Positions 6,385 to 12,988 of a stretch of DNA of 14,508 nucleotides are shown here, piece after piece (the first letter of the stretch is position 1; each line of letters starts with the position of its first letter). The translations under genes were made by a program, and so were the position numbers. The notes beneath the pieces were generated by a model that had not been told where the DNA came from, did not search any database, and worked only from the letters and a program-made list of their open reading frames with translations. The stretch spans positions 1 through 14,508 of the forward strand of contig DAOWJG010000132.1 of assembly GCA_030640485.1 (NCBI GenBank). The letters are read 5' to 3'. The stretch comes from Dehalococcoidales bacterium (lineage in GTDB: Bacteria; Chloroflexota; Dehalococcoidia; Dehalococcoidales; UBA5760).

Positions 6385-7396
6385 AGCCGATAATTTGCTC
6401 GTTGTCCTCTATCCTGGTATGAGCGCTAATAACACACTGTTTAAGGCTAGCCCCGGTGCCAATGTGAACTCCCGTCCACAGTACGGCTCTCTCGATGCTG
6501 GCCCCCTCTCCGACATGGCAATCTTCTCCCATGACCACCGGCCCCCTAATATAGGCTCTCCGGTCTATCCGGCATCTGCTGCCGATTACCGCTGGCCCCA
6601 TTATTTTGGCGGAGGGGTGGACAGTGGCATCTGCCTTACAGGAAACACCGTCTCGGTTCAGTCCCGGAATAAGGTGGCTAATCACCTTCGCTGAAAGAAG
6701 GTCGCAGTTCAGGCACAAGTATTTCTCCGACGTTCCCATATCAAGCCAGTAGCCACGGAAGGGATAGCCATAGACCGGTTCATTTAGCTTAAGAAGCTGG
6801 GGAAAAAGCCCCCGCTCAAACATGTAGTGGCTACCTTCGGGCACATGCCTTAGAACCTCCGGCTCGAGGATGTAAATGCCGGCATTTATCCAGTTAGTAG
6901 TTATGCGCTCCGGGCTTGGTTTTTCAATAAAGTGCTTTACCTTGCCATCGCTTTCAGTTTCAACCACCCCGAAGGCACTGGGATTATCTACCCAGGTTAG
7001 GGCTATGGTTACCTTCGCCCTTTTATGTTGGTGGAAGGTGAGCATATCAGCAATATCAAGGTTGGTGAAGATATCTCCATTAAGAACAGCAAAGGTACTA
7101 TCTAGGTATGGCTCGGCATTCTTTACGGCTCCGGCAGTGCCCAGCGGGCTAGCCTCCACAGCATAGTTAATCTGCACCCCCAGGTTACTGCCGTCACCCA
7201 GGTAGCTCTGAATGACCTCAGGAAGATAGCTCAAGGCCAAAGTGATATCAGTAATTCCATATTTCCTAAGATAGGCGACAGTATGCTCTAGGAAGGGACG
7301 ATTCAGCACTGGCAGCATGGGCTTAGGTATATAGTGAGTAAGTGGCCGGAGTCGGGCCCCCTGGCCGCCAACTAGGATAACTGCCTGGGACAGCAT
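6371..7396 (-). CDS. Sugar-phosphate nucleotidyltransferase with hexapeptide-repeat tail (GDP-mannose pyrophosphorylase-like)
   Basis: Transfers NMP from an NTP to a sugar 1-phosphate, making the activated sugar for glycan or cell-surface synthesis. Visible: the pyrophosphorylase loop VGGQGARLRPLT (9-20) and PKPMLP (24-29), LGTAGAVK, the metal-binding NGDIF, FIEKPSPE, NAGIYILEPEV and GYWLDMGTSEKYL. After about residue 250 a left-handed beta-helix follows (VIGSRCRIDRRAYIRGPVVM and similar repeats). The layout resembles mannose-1-phosphate guanylyltransferase, though glucose or GlcNAc substrates remain possible. The loop has Ala14 where Thr is usual (GGxGTRL), a tolerated variant. ATG start at 7396; the AAGGAGGG ribosome site is about 13 nt upstream, longer than ideal. 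First gene of the minus-strand operon, reading away from the kinase. Confidence 0.9.
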   Translation of the reverse strand: MLSQAVILVGGQGARLRPLTHYIPKPMLPVLNRPFLEHTVAYLRKYGITDITLALSYLPEVIQSYLGDGSNLGVQINYAVEASPLGTAGAVKNAEPYLDSTFAVLNGDIFTNLDIADMLTFHQHKRAKVTIALTWVDNPSAFGVVETESDGKVKHFIEKPSPERITTNWINAGIYILEPEVLRHVPEGSHYMFERGLFPQLLKLNEPVYGYPFRGYWLDMGTSEKYLCLNCDLLSAKVISHLIPGLNRDGVSCKADATVHPSAKIMGPAVIGSRCRIDRRAYIRGPVVMGEDCHVGEGASIERAVLWTGVHIGTGASLKQCVISAHTRIEDNEQIIGCANS

Positions 7397-7490
7397 GCTC
7401 GGCTTTAGCCCTCCTTTCCATCACTCTGGTAGGCGGTTTTACTAGACTCCACACTATCATATACCCTAATGGTTTCTCTTGCCACTTCCC

Positions 7491-7509
7491 CGGCAGAACT
7501 GTTCTGCCG
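7491..7509. promoter_or_regulatory. Perfect 19-nt palindrome, candidate operator
   Basis: CGGCAGAAC and GTTCTGCCG flank a single T, giving two exact 9-bp arms. A one-base centre cannot form an RNA hairpin loop, so binding of a dimeric regulator to DNA is more likely. It lies 95 nt upstream of the nucleotidyltransferase ATG. The GAAC/GTTC halves recall Gram-positive LexA boxes, but those have a 4-nt spacer rather than 1, so LexA is not supported. Confidence 0.5.
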
Positions 7510-7546
7510 TTCCAAGACCATGCCCACGGTAAAATATTAGAGGTAA

Positions 7547-7577
7547 TTTACGCTAAAATCAAGAACAACAGCGTAAA
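7547..7577. repeat. Inverted repeat TTTACGCT / AGCGTAAA
   Basis: TTTACGCT (7547-7554) and AGCGTAAA (7570-7577) are exact complements 15 nt apart, in the middle of the divergent region. No U-run follows on either strand. It could be a regulator site or a weak hairpin. Confidence 0.4.
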
Positions 7578-7585
7578 GTTTCTTG

Positions 7586-7616
7586 GGCGCACTTTTCTTA
7601 AGATAAAAAGTGCGCC
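7586..7616. repeat. Perfect 11-bp hairpin GGCGCACTTTT / AAAAGTGCGCC
   Basis: An exact 11-bp stem (7586-7596 with 7606-7616) with a 9-nt loop that contains CTTAAG. Neither strand has a T-tract after the stem, so it does not look like a standard terminator. It lies 50 nt upstream of the kinase -35 box. Confidence 0.5.
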
Positions 7617-7665
7617 TCAAAAAATCCTGCTGGCATTATCTTACGTAAACTGATAAGCTATCCTG

Positions 7666-7693
7666 TTGACAAAAGGCTTTTTTGAGCTACAAT
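7666..7693 (+). promoter_or_regulatory. Near-consensus sigma-70 promoter for the signalling cluster
   Basis: TTGACA (7666-7671), a 16-nt spacer and TACAAT (7688-7693, 5 of 6). Transcription would begin near 7700. The leader to the preferred kinase start at 7737 is about 37 nt. A TTACGTAA palindrome inside a 5-bp inverted repeat (7636-7656) ends 9 nt before the -35 and could hold a regulator. Confidence 0.75.
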
Positions 7694-7736
7694 TAAGTCA
7701 GTTGGCTCTATTATGCCCGATAGCAGGGCGTGTAAT

Positions 7737-9416
7737 ATGAAAAACATTGCCAGAACCAAAGAACAGCTTATTGAGGAGCTGGAAGCCCTGCGCCGGCGTG
7801 TGGCTGAACTTGAGAAGCTAGACGCCGAGCACAAACGGGTGGGGAAGGTCTTATTATCAGAGAAAGACGGGTTGCAGGTTCTTATGGCTGGACTATCTAA
7901 TACAGAAATTGGCGTTGATATTGTTGGAATTGATTATAGGGTGTTATTTCAAAATGAGACTTTACGACGAAAGTTTGGTGACTTAACCGGGAAACTATGT
8001 TACGAAGGTTATATGGGGCTAAAAGAACCCTGTGATTCGTGTCCCATGATAAAAGCAGTAGGAAGTAAAAAGTTAGAAAAGGGTGAATTAACAGGTGCCG
8101 ACGGAAGAGATTATGAACTGCTTGCAGCTCAATTTGTAAATCCAGATGGAACTGTTGATAAAGTAATTGAAGTCGTTATAGACATCACTGAGCGCAAGCG
8201 CGCGGAGCAGAAGCTTCAACAAAAGAACGAGCAATTGGAAGCCCAGAACGAAAAACTTCGCGTCACCAATGAGGAACTAGGGGCTGCCGAGGATGAATTG
8301 CGCGCCAGCAACGAAGAATTACAGCGTGAAATCACCAAGCGCAAGGGGGTGGAGGAAAAGATAGAGCAGGTAGCGGGGGAGTGGCGGACTACCTTTGACG
8401 CCATAACTGACCTAGTTTCCATTCACGATAAGGATTTCAGGATTACTAGGGTGAATAAAGCTTTTGCCGATGCCTTTAAGATGAGGCCGTCCGAGCTTAT
8501 TGGCAAAACCTGTTATGAAATAGTCCATGGAACAGAGGGGCTGGTGCCGAATTGCCCTCACAGGAAGACACTAGAGACTAAAGAGCCTGCTATGGGGGAA
8601 ATCTTTGAGCCTCGCTTGGGGATTTATCTTGAGGTGACTACATCGCCGATATTCGATGAGAAGGGCGAGGTTGTGGCTTCTGTCCATGTTACCCGGGATG
8701 TTACTGAGCGTAGGCAAAGACAGGATAGCCTCATTGTTACTGACCGGCTGGCTTCGGTGGGAGAACTGGCCTCAGGCATTGCCCACGAGCTAAATAATCC
8801 GCTGACCAGTGTTATCGGCTTTTCGCAGCTAATCTTGGATAAGGATGTCCCCGATGATATCAGAGAGGACGTGAGGATTATCTCCAGTGAAGCTCAGCGC
8901 GCCGCCGCAGTAGTGAAAAACCTGCTTACCTTCGCCCGAAAACACGCCCCGGTAAAGCAGCTGGTGAATGTGAATGACATTATAGAGAAGGTGCTGGAAC
9001 TGCGTGCCTACGAGGAAAAGGTAAACAACATCCGGGTCAATACTCGGTTTGCTGCTGACCTTCCCCAAGTCACGGCTGACTATTTCCAACTGCAACAGGT
9101 CTTCCTCAACATCATTATCAATGCCGAGTATTTTATGATTGAGGCGCATAACAAAGGCACCCTGACTGTCACCACGGAAAGGTTAGGTGATATTATCAGG
9201 GCTTCCTTGGCTGATGATGGGCCCGGGATTCTTGCAGAAAACCTGGGGCACCTCTTTGACCCCTTCTTTACCACCAAGGAGGTGGGTCAAGGGACCGGGC
9301 TGGGTCTTAGCATCTGTCATGGGATAATAACGGAACACGGCGGTCAGGTATATGCCGAAAGCGAATTGGGTAAAGGAGCCACCTTTATTGTGGAACTACC
9401 TGTCAGTGACCATTGA
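7737..9416 (+). CDS. Cytoplasmic PAS-PAS sensor histidine kinase
   Basis: Two-component sensor kinase without membrane segments. Domains: helical lead-in (1-45), PAS1 (about 50-150, C88, C99 and C102 in CYE...PCDSCP), a long coiled coil (about 150-210), PAS2 (about 220-325, C259 and C273 in CYE...NCPH), HisKA with His350 in SGIAHELNNPL, and HATPase with an N-box (NIIINA), DDGPGI, FDPFFTTK and GQGTGLGLS. All catalytic boxes are intact. I chose the ATG at 7737 because AGGG lies 8 nt upstream. The in-frame ATG at 7713 adds 8 residues, has no ribosome site and sits close to the expected transcript start. PAS1 DNA is distinctly AT-rich (92 G+C of 240 at 7921-8160) against about 50% just downstream. 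Partners are the receivers that follow. Confidence 0.93.
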   Translation: MKNIARTKEQLIEELEALRRRVAELEKLDAEHKRVGKVLLSEKDGLQVLMAGLSNTEIGVDIVGIDYRVLFQNETLRRKFGDLTGKLCYEGYMGLKEPCDSCPMIKAVGSKKLEKGELTGADGRDYELLAAQFVNPDGTVDKVIEVVIDITERKRAEQKLQQKNEQLEAQNEKLRVTNEELGAAEDELRASNEELQREITKRKGVEEKIEQVAGEWRTTFDAITDLVSIHDKDFRITRVNKAFADAFKMRPSELIGKTCYEIVHGTEGLVPNCPHRKTLETKEPAMGEIFEPRLGIYLEVTTSPIFDEKGEVVASVHVTRDVTERRQRQDSLIVTDRLASVGELASGIAHELNNPLTSVIGFSQLILDKDVPDDIREDVRIISSEAQRAAAVVKNLLTFARKHAPVKQLVNVNDIIEKVLELRAYEEKVNNIRVNTRFAADLPQVTADYFQLQQVFLNIIINAEYFMIEAHNKGTLTVTTERLGDIIRASLADDGPGILAENLGHLFDPFFTTKEVGQGTGLGLSICHGIITEHGGQVYAESELGKGATFIVELPVSDH

Positions 9417-9433
9417 TAGGGAAGGAGAGTTAG

Positions 9434-9829
9434 ATGAAAAACATTAGTACCGGGGTAAAGAGAATCCTGGTAGTTGAAGATGAACCGGCGATTAACCAGG
9501 TTTGTCGGCGAGTTCTTGCCAAAGAAGGATTTGAGGTAGATACGGCTATCAATGGAGAGATGGCTCAGGAGATGCTGAGAGAAAAGGACTATGACCTAAT
9601 CCTCGTTGACATCAAGATGCCGGTAATGAACGGTAAGGAGTTCTATCAATATGTAGGTGAGAAATACCCCAAGCTGGTGGAAAGGACGATACTAACCTCT
9701 GGAGATGTGATGGGTGGTGAGACTAGGAGTTTCCTGGAGCAAAGCGGTCGACCGTTTTTGCCAAAACCATTCACTCCTAATGAGCTAAAAACCGTGGTTA
9801 GAGAAACCCTGAGGCAGATAGAAAAGTGA
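9434..9829 (+). CDS. Single-domain response regulator (receiver only)
   Basis: A 131-aa stand-alone receiver. The acidic pocket E15/D16/E17, phospho-acceptor D59 in LILVDIKMPVMNG, T88 in TILTSGD and K111 in FLPKPF are all present, so it should accept phosphate. No output domain, so it acts by protein contact or as a phosphorelay carrier. It starts at ATG 9434 behind AAGGAGA, 17 nt after the kinase stop, and its stop overlaps the next gene by 4 nt (GTGA). The position between kinase and HD-GYP protein suggests a relay or phosphate sink within one pathway. Confidence 0.92.
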   Translation: MKNISTGVKRILVVEDEPAINQVCRRVLAKEGFEVDTAINGEMAQEMLREKDYDLILVDIKMPVMNGKEFYQYVGEKYPKLVERTILTSGDVMGGETRSFLEQSGRPFLPKPFTPNELKTVVRETLRQIEK

Positions 9830-10842
9830 CCGGCAAACAAGCCGCAATACTGATTGTTGATGATGAAGAGGCAATCAGGAGGCTTCTTAAGCGGAGGCTA
9901 ACTGGTGAGGGCTACCATTGTCAGGAGGCCGGTAGTGCTAACCGGGCTCTGAATGAACTGCAGAATAACGAAATTGAGCTGGTGATTCTGGATATCAAGA
10001 TGCCGGGTAAATCAGGGGTTCAGCTACTGCCCGAAATAAGAGCCAGCTATCCCGATACGATGGTGATTATGGCTACTGCCATCACCGATACCGATATCGC
10101 CATTCATTGTATGAAGCTGGGAGCCTATGACTATATAACCAAGCCATTTAATCTGGACGAGGTGGTCCTGAGTGCCGGTAAGGCACTGGAGAAAAGAAGG
10201 TTAGAGCTGGAGAATAGAGACTACCAGCAGCATCTGGAAGAGAAGGTTGAGGAGCAGGCTGGGAGAATCCGTGAGGCCTTCTTCAATGCGATAACCGCTT
10301 TGGCCTATGCCCTGGAAGCTAAGGATAAGTACACCAGTGGCCATTCGCAGCGGGTGGCCGAAATGTCGGTAGCCATAGCCAGAGAGGTGGGCTTACCGCA
10401 GGCCAGCATCAATAAGATAGAGCTTGCGGGACAAGTCCACGATATTGGCAAGATAGGAGTGAGAGAATCCGTGCTGAATAAATCAGGTAAGCTCAGCGAT
10501 GGGGAATTTCAGCATATAAAATACCATAGTGAACTGGGGGAGCATATCTTAACCCCTATCGTAGAGGATAGGGAAATCTTGCAGATGGTGAGACATCATC
10601 ACGAGCGCTATGATGGCAGTGGCTATCCTGACGGGTTATACGGTAGGCAAATACCGCTGGGTGCCAGAATTCTGGCGGTGGCTGATAGCTATGATGCCAT
10701 GACATCTGAGCGTTCCTACCGAGGGGCAATGAGTGCGGAAACGGCTTGCGCTGAGATAGAGCGTGGTAAAAATATCCAGTTTGACCCCGAGGTAGCCGAT
10801 GTCTTCCTCAGGGTCAGTAGGTTGGTTGGTCTGGTTGCTTAG
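9826..10842 (+). CDS. Response regulator with HD-GYP domain (predicted c-di-GMP phosphodiesterase)
   Basis: Receiver (1-120) with D12/D13, phospho-acceptor D56, T84 and K106, then a coiled linker (about 120-150) and an HD-GYP domain (150-338). HD-GYP proteins hydrolyse cyclic di-GMP. Metal and catalytic residues are present: H173 in SGHSQR, H205-D206 in HDIGKIG, H234, H257-H258 in RHHHERYDG, and the GYP triad at 266-268 within DGSGYPDG. The usual text is DGTGYP, so Ser replaces Thr here. GTG start overlapping the preceding receiver stop, which implies coupled translation. Of the products in this cluster it is the one with a clear enzymatic output, so kinase activity probably controls c-di-GMP breakdown and thus motility, surface growth or similar traits (inference). 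Confidence 0.92.
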   Translation: MTGKQAAILIVDDEEAIRRLLKRRLTGEGYHCQEAGSANRALNELQNNEIELVILDIKMPGKSGVQLLPEIRASYPDTMVIMATAITDTDIAIHCMKLGAYDYITKPFNLDEVVLSAGKALEKRRLELENRDYQQHLEEKVEEQAGRIREAFFNAITALAYALEAKDKYTSGHSQRVAEMSVAIAREVGLPQASINKIELAGQVHDIGKIGVRESVLNKSGKLSDGEFQHIKYHSELGEHILTPIVEDREILQMVRHHHERYDGSGYPDGLYGRQIPLGARILAVADSYDAMTSERSYRGAMSAETACAEIERGKNIQFDPEVADVFLRVSRLVGLVA

Positions 10843-10866
10843 ATTTCAATAGGGGATACTTAAAGT

Positions 10867-10896
10867 TTGACCAGTGTAGAGCCACCGGACTATCTA
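10867..10896 (+). promoter_or_regulatory. Weak promoter-like site ahead of the third receiver
   Basis: TTGACC (10867-10872) and TATCTA (10891-10896) are 18 nt apart in the 107-nt gap after the HD-GYP gene. The match is only partial. It could give the last receiver independent expression. Confidence 0.25.
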
Positions 10897-10949
10897 ATCA
10901 AAGGGCGCAGATGGTGAACGGATAGGGGGAAATTAGCAGGAAGAGCTTA

Positions 10950-11324
10950 ATGTGCAAGAAGAAAATACTTATCGCTGATGATGAACTGGGTAGCAGGCTA
11001 CTGGTGAGTAGCCTGCTGGGTGAGGATTATACCGTTCTCAAGGCAAGTGATAGGGAGGAGGCAATAAACATTGCTCGTCGCCAGAAACCAGACCTTATTC
11101 TGATGGATATTATGATGCCGAACCTTGATGGCTATTCTGCCTGCCACGCCATCAAAAAAGATGCGGCAACCAGTGCCATACCGGTGATTATGGTTACCGC
11201 CTTAGGTCAGGAACTCAACAAGAAGCTCGCCAATCATATGGGTGCTGATGGGTATGTAACCAAGCCATTCAGTGTACGGGGCCTGCTGGCTACGATTGAC
11301 CGATTCCTAGAATGCCCCAAGTGA
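10950..11324 (+). CDS. Single-domain response regulator (CheY/PleD-like receiver)
   Basis: A 124-aa stand-alone receiver: D10/D11 pocket, phospho-acceptor D53 in LILMDIMMPNLDGYSAC, T in MVTALG and K in GYVTKPF. The pattern IPVIMVTAL and the YSAC/IKKD region resemble the receivers found in PleD-type proteins and stand-alone DivK-like regulators. ATG start with AGGA 8 nt upstream. It is separated from the HD-GYP gene by 107 nt, unlike the tight spacing upstream, so it may be partly independent. No output domain. It probably shares the kinase at 7737-9416, but that pairing is inferred from position only. Confidence 0.9.
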   Translation: MCKKKILIADDELGSRLLVSSLLGEDYTVLKASDREEAINIARRQKPDLILMDIMMPNLDGYSACHAIKKDAATSAIPVIMVTALGQELNKKLANHMGADGYVTKPFSVRGLLATIDRFLECPK

Positions 11325-11955
11325 GACACCGTCTCCCTCACTATGTTGTGATTATATAATTTTGCTGGTTATGACGACCATAGCCTTAACTTGCCTCATA
11401 CCTAGGCTGGTTTAGTATTCCTAGCCAGCACTCATCCCAAGATAGTCAGTAAGAGGCTCGGCCATTCAAGCGCCAGCTTTACTCTAGGTACATCTAGCCA
11501 TTTTATTTACCCATATGGTGAGGATACTTTGCACTGTTAAAAGTAAAGGATTATACTTAGAGTAGCAAAAAATTCTAGCCAGCATCGGGCACCAAATAAT
11601 AAGGTTTTAATGTCGGGGTAAAGCCCAAGATAGTCGAACTTCTGGTGTAGTTTCAGTTCTAGCATTATTCAAGAGTCGGCTTATGTCAATTTCATGGGCT
11701 CGGGTCATCCAAATATTGACAGCTGGGTATGGAATATAGGCTCAAAGAAAAGATATTAAAGCACCTGCCGGGGAACAGATGCAGAGGCTTAAGAACATCG
11801 TCGAATCTTGCGGCTTAAGGGAAATGACAGCGGCATTTTGAAGACAGGTTATGGCAAACCTCTGTGACGCAGGTTAAACTAAGCGGAAGGAAATAGGGGT
11901 AGGCATAACTTATGGATAAGAGCTTAGCAGTCTGAGAAAGGAGATGGTTGGTTAA
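11325..11955. other. 630-nt intergenic region without a recognisable gene
   Basis: No credible coding frame on either strand. Contents: a weak promoter-like pair TTTGCA (11528-11533) / TATACT (11552-11557), an isolated TTGACA at 11716-11721 without a fitting -10, and two words that occur twice in the same order: CTAGCCAGCA (11421, 11575) and CCCAAGATAGTC (11436, 11624). AAGGAG at 11938-11943 is the likely ribosome site of the next gene. It may be decayed sequence or a long leader. Confidence 0.5.
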
Positions 11956-12966
11956 GTGAGCAGTGTGGGAATCATCGCTAATCCATTCTCGAGTATGGAC
12001 ATAAGAAGGTTGGTTGCGTATGCCTCGACTATGGGTAGTTATCACAAGATCGGTATTGTGAGACGGGTGCTCTCGGCTCTAAATTGGGTCGGGGTCGATG
12101 AAATCCTGATTATGCCCGACCGTGATAATTTGGGACGCAGAGCCATGGCTGACATAAGGCGGCACGAGCTCAGGTGCCGGGTCTCGATTATAGACATACC
12201 GATAACGAACGAAGCGGAAGACTCCGTGAGAGCTGCCCGCCTCATGCGTAAGCAGGGTGTAGATTGCATCGTCACCATTGGCGGTGATGGAACTAACCGG
12301 GTTGTCGCCCATACCTGCGGGCGGATACCTATCATGCCCATATCTACGGGGACGAATAATACCTTTCCCTTTATGGTAGAGGGGACAACGGCGGGCATGG
12401 CGGCCGGTATCATAGCTCGAGGAATTGTAAATCAGGATAGGTGCGTGGCGGCTACTAAGAAACTGAACATCATCAAGAATGGCCGTTTAGTCGATTTGGC
12501 TCTGATAGATACCGTTGTTTTAGACCAGCAGTTTATTGGCGCCAAGGCCATTTGGGACCTTTCTCAGGTCAAAGAGGTTATTACTACGCAGTGTCACCCT
12601 TCCTATATCGGTATGGCCTCTATCGGAGGTAGCTTTTACCCCATTACGGCTGATGATGATAAGGGCCTCTATCTCCGCCTAGGCAAAGATAACATGAGGG
12701 TGAGCGCAGCCATCGCTCCGGGGGTAATTAGAGAGGTAGGGATAGAAGAATACCGGGTATTAAGTCTCAATGAGAGGGTTGAGGTCACCACTGACAAACT
12801 AGCCCTACTGGCTTTAGATGGCGAACGTGAAATTGAGATACATCCCCAAGACAGGGTAGAGATAGAGCTGTGTAGGGACGGCCCCCGTGTGGTGAAAATA
12901 AAGGAGACCCTGGAGGAGGCAACAAAGAAGGGTTTCTTTATCAACTCTGAAGCGTCAACTTTGTGA
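11956..12966 (+). CDS. AcoX-like ATP-NAD kinase family protein
   Basis: Belongs to the NAD-kinase/diacylglycerol-kinase fold superfamily, in the AcoX branch found in acetoin-catabolism operons, where its biochemical role is not settled. The N-terminus VGIIANPFSSMDIRRL (4-19) closely follows the AcoX pattern GIIANPxSxxDIRRL. The nucleotide-binding GGDGTNR is at 109-115, and STGTNNTFP (130-138) follows. The C-terminal half is beta-rich and ends in KKGFFINSEASTL. 336 aa, full length. GTG start at 11956, with AAGGAG 12 nt upstream, longer than usual; no better start exists. No acetoin dehydrogenase genes are in the window, so it stands alone. It ends 22 nt from the convergent aminotransferase. 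True NAD kinase is possible but less likely than an AcoX-type function. Confidence 0.85.
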   Translation: MSSVGIIANPFSSMDIRRLVAYASTMGSYHKIGIVRRVLSALNWVGVDEILIMPDRDNLGRRAMADIRRHELRCRVSIIDIPITNEAEDSVRAARLMRKQGVDCIVTIGGDGTNRVVAHTCGRIPIMPISTGTNNTFPFMVEGTTAGMAAGIIARGIVNQDRCVAATKKLNIIKNGRLVDLALIDTVVLDQQFIGAKAIWDLSQVKEVITTQCHPSYIGMASIGGSFYPITADDDKGLYLRLGKDNMRVSAAIAPGVIREVGIEEYRVLSLNERVEVTTDKLALLALDGEREIEIHPQDRVEIELCRDGPRVVKIKETLEEATKKGFFINSEASTL

Positions 12967-12988
12967 CCTGTGGTAGCACCATTTAGGG

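Larger units (their letters stand above)
7397..7736. other. Divergent control region between two operons
   Basis: This 340-nt stretch holds no gene. It contains a near-consensus promoter toward the kinase, a perfect palindrome near the nucleotidyltransferase side, and three further inverted repeats between them, each listed separately. For the minus-strand operon I can only find a TATGAT-like -10 near 7457-7462 without a good -35. Confidence 0.6.

Noticed and set aside
7491..7509. LexA (SOS) box
   Set aside because: The GAAC and GTTC halves are 1 nt apart instead of the 4 nt of Gram-positive boxes, and no SOS gene is adjacent.
7586..7616. Intrinsic terminator for one of the divergent operons
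   Set aside because: The stem is perfect, but no T-run follows on either strand and both adjacent genes start, rather than end, here.
8829..9149. 106-codon minus-strand frame inside the histidine kinase
   Set aside because: Antisense to the HisKA/ATPase region with intact catalytic boxes; no independent evidence of coding.
11323..11341. Terminator hairpin after the last receiver (GAGAC/GTCTC)
   Set aside because: Only 5 bp with a 3-nt loop, followed by a mixed sequence instead of a T-run.
11716..11740. Promoter from the perfect TTGACA at 11716
   Set aside because: The only -10-like box (TATAGG) is 13 nt away; nothing suitable occurs at 16-18 nt.
11834..11885. c-di-GMP-I riboswitch (GGCAAACC and GACGCA words upstream of the AcoX-like gene)
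   Set aside because: The two core words are only about 5 nt apart, so the required intervening helix cannot form, and GACGCA is not followed by AAGCC; simple hairpins explain the pairing better.
12042..12413. 123-codon minus-strand frame inside the AcoX-like gene
   Set aside because: It lies fully antisense to a gene with clear family motifs and is a by-product of its codon usage; no ribosome site.
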